NCBI GenBank assembly: GCA_016932715.1 | Contig: JAFGCG010000158.1 | Location: 1-64,000 of the forward strand | Reading direction: 5' to 3' | From: Anaerolineales bacterium | GTDB taxonomy: Bacteria > Chloroflexota > Anaerolineae > Anaerolineales > Villigracilaceae | DNA length: 64,000 bases | Shown here: positions 45,496 to 53,489 of the stretch, in pieces | How positions within the stretch are numbered: position 1 is the stretch's first letter | How the letters are laid out: every line of letters begins with the position of its first letter | Notes under the pieces: generated by a model | Databases searched by the model: none | The model's input: the letters and a program-made list of their open reading frames with translations, nothing else | Told to the model about the DNA's origin: nothing | Translations under genes and position numbers: made by a program

Positions 45496-47871
45496 TCAAT
45501 CAGGGAAAGGCATGAAGTAGTCCTTGGCAAACTCGTGGATACGGTTGCGCGCTTCCAGCCTCAGTTTGGCAATCCACCCCCACCAATCCTTGGCCTGGTG
45601 CGGATCGACGAGGGGCGGGTAGATGCGGTTCTCCTTCAGGGCCTCGAACTCGATGTCGACCGCCTTGTTGACATCTTCCTGGGTCAGGAAGGTATGGTCG
45701 CGTTGCTGCTTGCGCAGGAACTCGAGGGCTTTGCAACTGATTGTCCCACCCAGGCAGAAAACGAGTGGCTTGCTCGGCGCAGGTGCCGGGCCGATCGATG
45801 GACCCTCGTACTCGGGCGCCGGGAGCGGTACTTGTTTCGGCTTGGGAGGAGGCTTTGGTTCGGGCTCCTTCTTGGGCGGAGGCGGCTCCGGTGGCGGCTT
45901 GGGTGGTGGCGGTTTTGGCGGCGGCGGTTTGGAGCGCGTTAAATCAGCCTCGACGACCCAGCTGCTCCACGATCCGATCTCGACCGAGCGCATGCGGGCG
46001 TCGACCGGGCCGCCGCGGAACTCGAAGCGGAGACGACAGTGCTCGCCGGGTTTCACATTTTCCATCCCGGGAGAGTCCGAGCCCTTGTACTCGCAACCTG
46101 TGGCGCGGTCGGGAAGGAACTGATCAGGATCCGTGTTTCCAATCGGCTCCGAGCGCCAGCCATAGCGAGCTACACCGCCGCGCAGGTCTTCCTGGTACTT
46201 CGTGCGATCCAGTGCGAGTCCGGGCGGGTCGGCGTTCCGCATGACGCCGGTGGCATCGTCGCGCTCGGCAAAGCCTCGCACCATCTGTCGGTACTCGCCC
46301 AGGTAACAACGACAACCGATATCCGGGTTCTCCTCGAAAGCGATCCCCATGTTGAAGCCTGCCAGCAGGAACCCACCAAGGAGCTTCGCCTTGATCGTGC
46401 CGGACGGCAGACTGACCTTGATTGGACACGGGCGTTCCCCTTTCTTCTTTTTATCTTTATCTTTTTCCGGTTCCCCTGGCCCGCCCGGCGGGGGCGGCGG
46501 GAGAATGGGGATCTTGGGCAGACAGGCAGCCGGGTTCATAATGCAGAACAGGATCGCCGCCCCGCCTGCGCCAATCCCGGCGCAGATCAACGGATGCTTC
46601 ACGCAGAAGAATGGATCTTCCTCCTCCTCGCCCGGCGGTTCTTTGCCGGGCGGCGGCTCCTTTGGAGGTGGTTCCTTAGGTGGCGGTTCTTTGCCGGGCG
46701 GCGGTTCGATTTCGGGCTCCTCCGGCACCGGCGGCTTCTTCTTCTCGGGTTCTTCCTCCACCGGCGGGACGGGCGGCTTCTTCTCCTCGGGTTTTTCCTC
46801 CGGCGGTTTCACTCCGCCGATTGGCAGGAAGTGGATATCCACCCGGCGATTGCGGCTCCGTCCGTCAACCGTGTCGTTCGTGTCGGCCGGATTGGTATCG
46901 CCGGCCCAGTGGGCAGCGATCCTCCTGCCGGTCAGGGACTCCAATTCCTTCTTCATGTCATTCGCCCTGCGCTTCGAAAGCGGCTGGTTGACCTTCGGCG
47001 AACCGGTCGAGTCTGCGTGGCCAACGAGGATGACGCTCACCTTGCCCGCGTCGGCGCTCTTGATCAGGTCGGCGACCTCGGCCAGCACGGCTTTGTGCTC
47101 GGACTTGAGTGTGCTGGAGTTGATGGCGAAATTGTAGAGCGAGATGACCGGCGGCTTGGCCGTCCCACCGATGGCACCCGGCGAAGTGCGCGAGAGTTCG
47201 ATCTCTTCGGCCCGCGTCAGCGGTTTCTCGGCCGGTTCTTCTTCATCTTCCGGCTCGTTTCGCTGGACGGCTGCGATGCTCAACGGTACGATGCGCGGTA
47301 TTTCTAGCCCCGACATAATCCGATCGGCAGCATTGTCCGCTTCAGCCTCTGAGGGATCGCCCCTTTGAGTCATGGTTAGGCTGTACTGCGGCGCGCCTTG
47401 AATACTACTCTGCTGGACGACGTGTGCCAGTTCATGCGCCAACAATTTTTTCCCCGCGGCTGCATTTGGCATATAGCGTCCTGCAGCAAACGCAATATCG
47501 TATCCCACAGTGTATGCCAGCGCATGTACCGCTTTTGCCGATTCGGCAGCTCTGGTATCGGTGTGCACCCGCACCTGGCTGAAATCATGTCCGAAGCGCG
47601 GTTCCATGAACGCGCGAGTCTGCACATCGAGCGACTGGCCGGGCGAACGCAAGACATCCTGGACAATTGGTGGCGCTGCATTACCAGTCAGACCCCCGCC
47701 GAGCGCCGCACGCTGTAAAGTGCCCTGCCGTTTCTTACGACATTCTTCACACTCGCCCGATGGACCGGGCGTGCCTCCACAGGCGCACTTGCGTTGTAGC
47801 AAATTGCTGTGTGTTGCTGAGAGGACCGGCATCGGCGTGGCCTTGGCTTGAGTCTGAACAGCAGTTGTCAT
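45496..47871 (-). CDS. DUF4157-OmpA-like fusion with long proline-rich linkers
   Basis: This 791-residue protein starts with the same Cys tag as its downstream neighbour (C29, C31, C41, C44). DUF4157 follows at about 68-153 (HELAHVVQQ, H146), then GDPSEAEADNAADRIM. Residues 242-348 are an OmpA-C-like peptidoglycan-binding domain (VILVGHADSTG, LSKRRANDMKKEL, GRSRNRRVDI). A Lys/Glu/Pro repeat linker (354-416) leads to a cysteine-containing hydrophobic stretch at about 421-460 (GIGAGGAAILFCIM), a soluble domain at about 480-615, a second Pro-rich linker at about 615-665, and a C-terminal helical domain. It could anchor the particle to cell wall or be a wall-targeting effector. Confidence 0.82.
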   Translation of the reverse strand: MTTAVQTQAKATPMPVLSATHSNLLQRKCACGGTPGPSGECEECRKKRQGTLQRAALGGGLTGNAAPPIVQDVLRSPGQSLDVQTRAFMEPRFGHDFSQVRVHTDTRAAESAKAVHALAYTVGYDIAFAAGRYMPNAAAGKKLLAHELAHVVQQSSIQGAPQYSLTMTQRGDPSEAEADNAADRIMSGLEIPRIVPLSIAAVQRNEPEDEEEPAEKPLTRAEEIELSRTSPGAIGGTAKPPVISLYNFAINSSTLKSEHKAVLAEVADLIKSADAGKVSVILVGHADSTGSPKVNQPLSKRRANDMKKELESLTGRRIAAHWAGDTNPADTNDTVDGRSRNRRVDIHFLPIGGVKPPEEKPEEKKPPVPPVEEEPEKKKPPVPEEPEIEPPPGKEPPPKEPPPKEPPPGKEPPGEEEEDPFFCVKHPLICAGIGAGGAAILFCIMNPAACLPKIPILPPPPPGGPGEPEKDKDKKKKGERPCPIKVSLPSGTIKAKLLGGFLLAGFNMGIAFEENPDIGCRCYLGEYRQMVRGFAERDDATGVMRNADPPGLALDRTKYQEDLRGGVARYGWRSEPIGNTDPDQFLPDRATGCEYKGSDSPGMENVKPGEHCRLRFEFRGGPVDARMRSVEIGSWSSWVVEADLTRSKPPPPKPPPPKPPPEPPPPKKEPEPKPPPKPKQVPLPAPEYEGPSIGPAPAPSKPLVFCLGGTISCKALEFLRKQQRDHTFLTQEDVNKAVDIEFEALKENRIYPPLVDPHQAKDWWGWIAKLRLEARNRIHEFAKDYFMPFPD

Positions 47872-48191
47872 GAACGACTGCCTTTATTTATCGAATTCAG
47901 TCCGCCATGGACCGCCTGTGCAATTTCCATGCCGACCAAAGCTGGCTTTGCCTTCGGTGAAACTGTAATTTGATCGGTACGGAGTACACGGATATGACCT
48001 TCCTTGATGACAGATGAATCGAGATTCACCTCTCCAAGCAAGAGCTCTAACTCGTGCGAGAACGCGTCGCCGATGTCATACCGGTTGGAAGCGAAGAGCC
48101 CGTGCAGGATCAATTCATCGATCTGCACTTCGACGTTGGCGAACTTGCTTTGCATCTTCTGAACATTGGCTGCGCGTCGCGCCCTTCTCAT
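47868..48191 (-). CDS. Small eCIS-locus protein of unknown function
   Basis: A 107-residue protein with a basic N-terminus (MRRARRAANVQKM) and a central segment VQIDELILHGLFASNRYDIG followed by FSHELELLLGE. The pattern IDEL-LHG-F...RY-IGDA is one I associate with small genes next to DUF4157 genes, so a chaperone or loading partner is possible (inference). It overlaps the ATPase gene and the DUF4157-OmpA gene by 4 bp on each side, implying coupled synthesis with both. Confidence 0.65.
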   Translation of the reverse strand: MRRARRAANVQKMQSKFANVEVQIDELILHGLFASNRYDIGDAFSHELELLLGEVNLDSSVIKEGHIRVLRTDQITVSPKAKPALVGMEIAQAVHGGLNSINKGSRS

Positions 48192-50158
48192 GCCCAGCCT
48201 CCGATCTCTGATTCAGTCAGGGGTTTTTCCAGCTTGGCAAATTCGACGCGCGCCCCGCGCAGCAGATGATCCATGCGCACGGGTTGGTTGGAATCAGCAG
48301 CCAGGAACGCCGCGTGCAATGCGATGTTGCGGATGTTCCCTCCGGTAACGTTCAACTTTGCCAGACGGTAGACATCCAGGCCCTCTGTTGGTGTCTGAGA
48401 TGGAAAGGCGCGCTTCCAGATCTCGCTGCGCTGATTGATGTCTGGGAAAGGAAATTGAATTACGAAACGAATGCGGCGCAGGAAAGCCTGGTCGAGCGCT
48501 TCCTTCATGTTGGTCGTCAGGATTGCCAGGCCGCGATATTCTTCCATCCGCTGCAGGAGATAACTGACCTCGATGTTGGCATAACGGTCGTGGCTGTCCT
48601 TGACCTCGCTGCGTTTGCCGAACAAGGCATCGGCTTCATCGAACAGCAGAACGGCGCTGCTCTCCTCCGCTGCATCGAAGACGCGCCGCAGGTTTTTCTC
48701 GGTCTCGCCGATGTACTTGCTGATCACCTGACTCAGGTCGATGCGGTAGAGTTCCAGTCCAAGCTCATTCGCCAGGACTTCTGCGGACATGGTTTTGCCC
48801 GTACCGCTCACACCGGCAAACAGCGCGCTGATACCGAGTCCGCGCGCGCTCTTGCTGGCGAAACCCCAGGTTTCATAGACCTTCAAGCGCTGGCGGATTT
48901 GGCGCGCAATATCATGCAGCGATTGGAGTTGGGTCTCCGGAAGCACCAGATCCTCCCAGCGAGCCATGGGGCGGATGTGCTGTGCCAGCTCACCCAGGCG
49001 CGGATGAGCCTGATTACTGCAGGCTTCCCACAGGGCACGCCCAAGCTCGTTCGGATCAGCCGTTTGTTTTTGAAGCGCCTCCGCCGCGATGGAATAAATG
49101 GTGCGGGAGTCCAGGTTGAAATGCGAGACGAGTGCTTCCAGGCGGCCGTTGAGCAGCGCGGCGGCCGGACCGAGCGCGTTCTGCCAAAGTTGCTGCTGCT
49201 CCAGTGTGGTTGGCTTGTGAACGTCAAAACTAATCACATGTTTCAGCCCGATCAATCTGCGCTCGCGGCTGGAAACGATCAGTGGATAATCCGAATTCTC
49301 GATCCAGCGTTGGATGGCAGCATTCTGGGCAGGCTCGTTGTCAAGCTCATTGCAGTCCAGCAGCAGCGCGTTCGAATTCAACGCACTCTCCCGCTGCCAG
49401 AGTCTGCGAAGCGACTCGCTCTCGAATGGATTGGAGGGAACGGCATGGGCAGGCAACACATATAAATTCATGCCAAGCCTGGCACAGCTATTGACCGCAG
49501 TGTTGTGTTTACTGGATATATCGCTGCCACACAACTGAATAATCGGTAGTTGTTCGCGTCCCGGGTGCTCTGACCAGATCTTTACAATTCGCTGAGCCAG
49601 GGCAGCATGTGAATCAGGTAACTCGCCATCACTGACAACCGGTCGAACGTACCCTGCCAGACGTTCATCGAGATAGGATGTCCCGGTGAGATAGTGCAGA
49701 ATACGTTCATCGATGCGCAGGGGAATCTGTGAGGCGATGTTGCCCGATCCGACTTCGATCAGCCGCCAGTAGCGCAGCGGGCGGACCTGGGAAAGGGCGC
49801 TCCAGTGCACATCCGACAACACAGATAATGCCAGGCTGAACGTGGGATACGGTTTCGACGGATCATTTTGTATAGCCGCACAAAGCATTGAAAAGCGAGA
49901 GTCAAGCTCGGCACCTGCGCACAACAGCAGGATATCCCTCTCGAACGGCGTGAGCTTGAATACATTGCACAGGGAGATCAGAGCCGGCAAGGTAGATTCA
50001 AAAGCCTCGCTCGGTTCCAGCGCTGTTCCACTTGCAGATTGGCGCGCTGGACTATCTCCGTGCAGACGCTGCTCCAAACGCGCACGGATGCGCTCCAGTT
50101 CGGCGGAGAGATAACGCTGATTCGTTTCGAGCCAGTTAAGAGAAACAGAAATGTCCAT
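48188..50158 (-). CDS. eCIS-associated AAA+ ATPase
   Basis: A 656-residue AAA+ ATPase. The N-terminal region starts with SLNWLETNQRYLSAELERIR and forms a winged-helix and degenerate ATPase-like part (to about 380). The AAA core has Walker A GVSGTGKT (449-456), Walker B VLLFDEADALFG (about 505-516), a sensor-1-like AILTTNMKEALDQAFLRRI and the second-region RRIRFVIQFPFPD. ATPases of this kind are nearly universal in eCIS loci (Afp15/Pvc15) and are thought to help assembly or cargo loading. The gene overlaps the Pvc16-like gene by 1 bp. Confidence 0.9.
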   Translation of the reverse strand: MDISVSLNWLETNQRYLSAELERIRARLEQRLHGDSPARQSASGTALEPSEAFESTLPALISLCNVFKLTPFERDILLLCAGAELDSRFSMLCAAIQNDPSKPYPTFSLALSVLSDVHWSALSQVRPLRYWRLIEVGSGNIASQIPLRIDERILHYLTGTSYLDERLAGYVRPVVSDGELPDSHAALAQRIVKIWSEHPGREQLPIIQLCGSDISSKHNTAVNSCARLGMNLYVLPAHAVPSNPFESESLRRLWQRESALNSNALLLDCNELDNEPAQNAAIQRWIENSDYPLIVSSRERRLIGLKHVISFDVHKPTTLEQQQLWQNALGPAAALLNGRLEALVSHFNLDSRTIYSIAAEALQKQTADPNELGRALWEACSNQAHPRLGELAQHIRPMARWEDLVLPETQLQSLHDIARQIRQRLKVYETWGFASKSARGLGISALFAGVSGTGKTMSAEVLANELGLELYRIDLSQVISKYIGETEKNLRRVFDAAEESSAVLLFDEADALFGKRSEVKDSHDRYANIEVSYLLQRMEEYRGLAILTTNMKEALDQAFLRRIRFVIQFPFPDINQRSEIWKRAFPSQTPTEGLDVYRLAKLNVTGGNIRNIALHAAFLAADSNQPVRMDHLLRGARVEFAKLEKPLTESEIGGWA

Positions 50159-51465
50159 CAGATCGTAACCAAAGGTCCGGCGTACTTCGGGGCATCGGGG
50201 TCGGGACCGGGGTCCAGCAGGCTTTCGGCGCCATCTACCTGGACGCGCAGCAGGTAATCTCCGGCGGCTACACCCTTAACAGGTGCATCCACGTGACTCA
50301 GAGTATCGGGCGGCGTCTCGGGCAGTTTGATTTCGAAACGATAAGCTCGGGGAGTGCGATCGAGAGGTGGGTTGTATTCATTCAGCAAAAGCACAAGTTT
50401 CTGGTTTACACCGATCTTGGGAACCAGGTCGATCCCGATGGTGGCATCGTGATACGTGACGCCGTCGATCACGGTGGACGAGTCGATCGTCACTGAGCCC
50501 ACAATCACCGCCGGCCGCAGGACGAATGCAGCCACATTGGATTCAAATCCCTGATGCGGGGTGGCAGGCGTTCCCATGTTGATCCGGTGAATGACCTGCA
50601 CACCTGATACGCCCGCTCGCAAAGCGTCAACCAGAAAAGGTGGGGCCGCGAGCGGAACTTTGATCTGCACGTCGGAGACCTCATCGGGCGTGACCTCCAG
50701 GCCGTTCAGGCTCACGCGCGTGACCTCGCCGCGCAATCCCTTGCCGGCCAACACCAGGATGTCGCCTGCCACGATCGGTTGATCGGGAAGGATCGGGCCC
50801 GTCGACGTCTTCTGGGAAAGGGTCTGCTCGATCACTGGCTGATAGATGGGACGCACATAAAGGTTACGGCTTCGTACGGGCAGGGCCGGACCGGGTGTCT
50901 CTTTGCCATCGATGAAGAGCACGGAAGCCTGCAGTGCGATCGAGATGCTGTACGTAGTTTGAAAGAACACAGACCACAGTTTGGAAAATTCTTCCAGCCC
51001 CAGCGACAGCATCGAGAACTTGATCGACTCCACTTCGGTATCGAGATTGTTATCAGCGAGCACACCGAAGGTGGCGTCCTTGATCATGGCCTTCGTCAGG
51101 ATCGGCTCGGCCGCCAGCCGGCGCAGGAGCGCGCCCAGCACCCGTTGCGGTTCGAACTGAATATCATCGCCATAGCATGTCACCAGGAAATACAGGTCGT
51201 AAGGGGAGCGTGTGGCCTTCACGAGTGAACCGTCGCTGCGGCGGTTGGGGACATCTGTGTTGCGCCAGTGCGTGTTGGGTGTGATCTGATACGGGTACAG
51301 ACCGACAAAGACATTGGGATGACCTGTCGGGTGGCCGCCTGTCAGATTGGAAGACGGCCGCAGGACCATCGCTTCCGCGCCCGCGAAACCCGCGTCGCGC
51401 GCGCCCGCCTGCAGATGCTGGCGCAATGCCTCGGTCACAGTGGCGATCGTCAGAGAATTGCTCAT
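50158..51465 (-). CDS. Pvc16-like (DUF4255) tube/sheath cap protein
   Basis: A 435-residue protein. The N-terminal DUF4255/Pvc16_N domain, about 1-190, has NSLTIATVTEALRQHLQ, PNVFVGLYPYQITPNTHWRN and SPYDLYFLVTCYGDD. In Afp and PVC this protein caps the distal end and stops tube and sheath growth. The remaining 240 residues are immunoglobulin-like or IPT-type beta domains (GDILVLAGKGLRGEVTRVSL, TIDSSTVIDGVTYHDATIGI, DYLLRVQVDGAESLLDPGP), an extension longer than the simple cap. Confidence 0.87.
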   Translation of the reverse strand: MSNSLTIATVTEALRQHLQAGARDAGFAGAEAMVLRPSSNLTGGHPTGHPNVFVGLYPYQITPNTHWRNTDVPNRRSDGSLVKATRSPYDLYFLVTCYGDDIQFEPQRVLGALLRRLAAEPILTKAMIKDATFGVLADNNLDTEVESIKFSMLSLGLEEFSKLWSVFFQTTYSISIALQASVLFIDGKETPGPALPVRSRNLYVRPIYQPVIEQTLSQKTSTGPILPDQPIVAGDILVLAGKGLRGEVTRVSLNGLEVTPDEVSDVQIKVPLAAPPFLVDALRAGVSGVQVIHRINMGTPATPHQGFESNVAAFVLRPAVIVGSVTIDSSTVIDGVTYHDATIGIDLVPKIGVNQKLVLLLNEYNPPLDRTPRAYRFEIKLPETPPDTLSHVDAPVKGVAAGDYLLRVQVDGAESLLDPGPDPDAPKYAGPLVTI

Positions 51466-52190
51466 CGCTTGCCCTCGTTTCGACGCAGCAGGTATTCGTC
51501 CAGCGTCATCTTTGGCCGCTGAGGCGTGGAAGCACGCGCAGGCGGAGAAGGCTGCGTCACTGCACGCACCTCGATCCGCCCGATGCTGATACGCACGGTC
51601 GGAGATCTATCCTCGAATGGAAATATTTTTGCATCCATGTTGTTTTCAGTTTGAGGGATCGAGTGAGGCGATTCCAGCTTCGGGATAACAGGGACAAGGC
51701 GCGCCGCGCTTTCCTGAACTGATTCCGATTTGTCGTTCTCTCTGGCCGATTGAGTCAGCGCTTCGCTGCGCGGACCGTCAGCCTGCTTCCGTTCATCAGG
51801 CGCGGCCTCGGCCCTGACGGTTTGCACCGCGCTGACGTGCTCCTCGCTCTGCATCTTGACCGTCGTGCGCGCTGCTTCGTCTGGCACAAAGGGCAGGATG
51901 GTCTGAGCCGCCGCGCGATATCTTTCAGGTGCTTCACTGATTGGTTCGGCTTGAGGAGTTGCAGCGTGCACGTTTTCAGGCGCGCTGTATCTCTCCAGCC
52001 GCGAACGACGGACAGCAGGTGAAAGCGGAACTGCTTCAAGCGTCTCTTCATGTGTGTTGATACCCGGTGACTCAGACAGGACTGGTTCACCGCCCGCAGG
52101 CGCTTCGAACAAGGACGGCAACTTTGGCCGCAGCACGTCAGGAGCAGGAGCAAAACTGCGCGCCACCAGGTTGGTCAGGAAATCGCTCAT
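51462..52190 (-). CDS. Disordered eCIS-locus protein with conserved-looking C-terminal motif
   Basis: A 242-residue, Ala/Pro/Glu/Ser-rich protein that looks mostly disordered. The N-terminus MSDFLTNLVARSF is amphipathic. The only ordered-looking part is the C-terminal 60 residues: DRSPTVRISIGRIEVRAV and RPKMTLDEYLLRR. I recall similar tails in proteins of other eCIS loci, but cannot confirm this here. It could be a scaffold, a minimal tape measure or an adaptor. It overlaps the cap gene and the hub-chaperone-like gene by 4 bp each. Confidence 0.6.
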   Translation of the reverse strand: MSDFLTNLVARSFAPAPDVLRPKLPSLFEAPAGGEPVLSESPGINTHEETLEAVPLSPAVRRSRLERYSAPENVHAATPQAEPISEAPERYRAAAQTILPFVPDEAARTTVKMQSEEHVSAVQTVRAEAAPDERKQADGPRSEALTQSARENDKSESVQESAARLVPVIPKLESPHSIPQTENNMDAKIFPFEDRSPTVRISIGRIEVRAVTQPSPPARASTPQRPKMTLDEYLLRRNEGKR

Positions 52191-52945
52191 GTGCCAACCA
52201 TTTCCAAATAACGCTGGCGCCGCCAGGCGCTCATCGCCAGGATATCGGCTTCGCGCCAGCCGTAGGCTGAAGCCAGGACATGGACTTCGCGCATCAATCG
52301 TCCGGCCCAGGCCTGGATCTCATCCCAGAAGTACGAGACGATATCGAATACGATCCGCCAGGTGTGCCCGCAGGCCGGACAGATTGCCAGCAGGGTCAGA
52401 TCGGCAAGCGGATCAACCTGTCCCATCTTTTCAACAATGGCATTCGCGACTTCTGCCGGCAGGGAATTGACAGGGATCGTCTCTCTATCTTTTTTGACGG
52501 AAGTTAAACAGGCTTCAAGAAGCCCTCGCTGAGCCTGGCTCATATCTGTTTGCATAATGAGAGCCCTCAGGTCAGCGCTGGTGGGAAGGCGGAAGGACAA
52601 TTCGTAGTCGTCGAGCTTGAATGATGATTCGGTGGGGATCGGCTTCATCGTCTCGAAATCAAGCGACGGGGCAGCCTGACCGCGCAGGTCATGGGCGTCA
52701 AATGCCAGTTCGAGGCGATCGCCGCAGGCCGGGCAGTTCGCCAGTCCCTTCAACTGCGCGCCAAAGGTCAACTCGCGCAAATACAACAAACAGGCATCGC
52801 GCTGCCCGATCGTCAATTGCCACAGATCCGCAGCTGGGACGTGCGGCGAGGCAAACCCCAGGATTGCCAGGGCCTGTTCAATAGGCGTTTTACCCCTGCC
52901 ATGTTCCCAGATCTGGAGGAGATCGGAAGCCGAGAGCGCGCGCAT
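52187..52945 (-). CDS. T4-like baseplate hub assembly/chaperone-like protein with zinc knuckles
   Basis: A 252-residue protein located between the tube gene and the cap module, where eCIS and phage loci encode proteins related to T4 baseplate hub components. It has LLQIWEHGRGKTPIEQALAIL at the start. Two CPxCG knuckles, C71/C74 (NCPACGDRLELAF) and C189/C192 (ICPACGHTWRIVF), could form one zinc ribbon. A C-terminal helix YGWREADILAMSAWRRQRYL is typical of the group. The zinc site suggests a folding or assembly role. Confidence 0.7.
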   Translation of the reverse strand: MRALSASDLLQIWEHGRGKTPIEQALAILGFASPHVPAADLWQLTIGQRDACLLYLRELTFGAQLKGLANCPACGDRLELAFDAHDLRGQAAPSLDFETMKPIPTESSFKLDDYELSFRLPTSADLRALIMQTDMSQAQRGLLEACLTSVKKDRETIPVNSLPAEVANAIVEKMGQVDPLADLTLLAICPACGHTWRIVFDIVSYFWDEIQAWAGRLMREVHVLASAYGWREADILAMSAWRRQRYLEMVGT

Positions 52946-52951
52946 GGATGA

Positions 52952-53479
<528 letters not shown>

Positions 53480-53489
53480 GTCTACCTCC

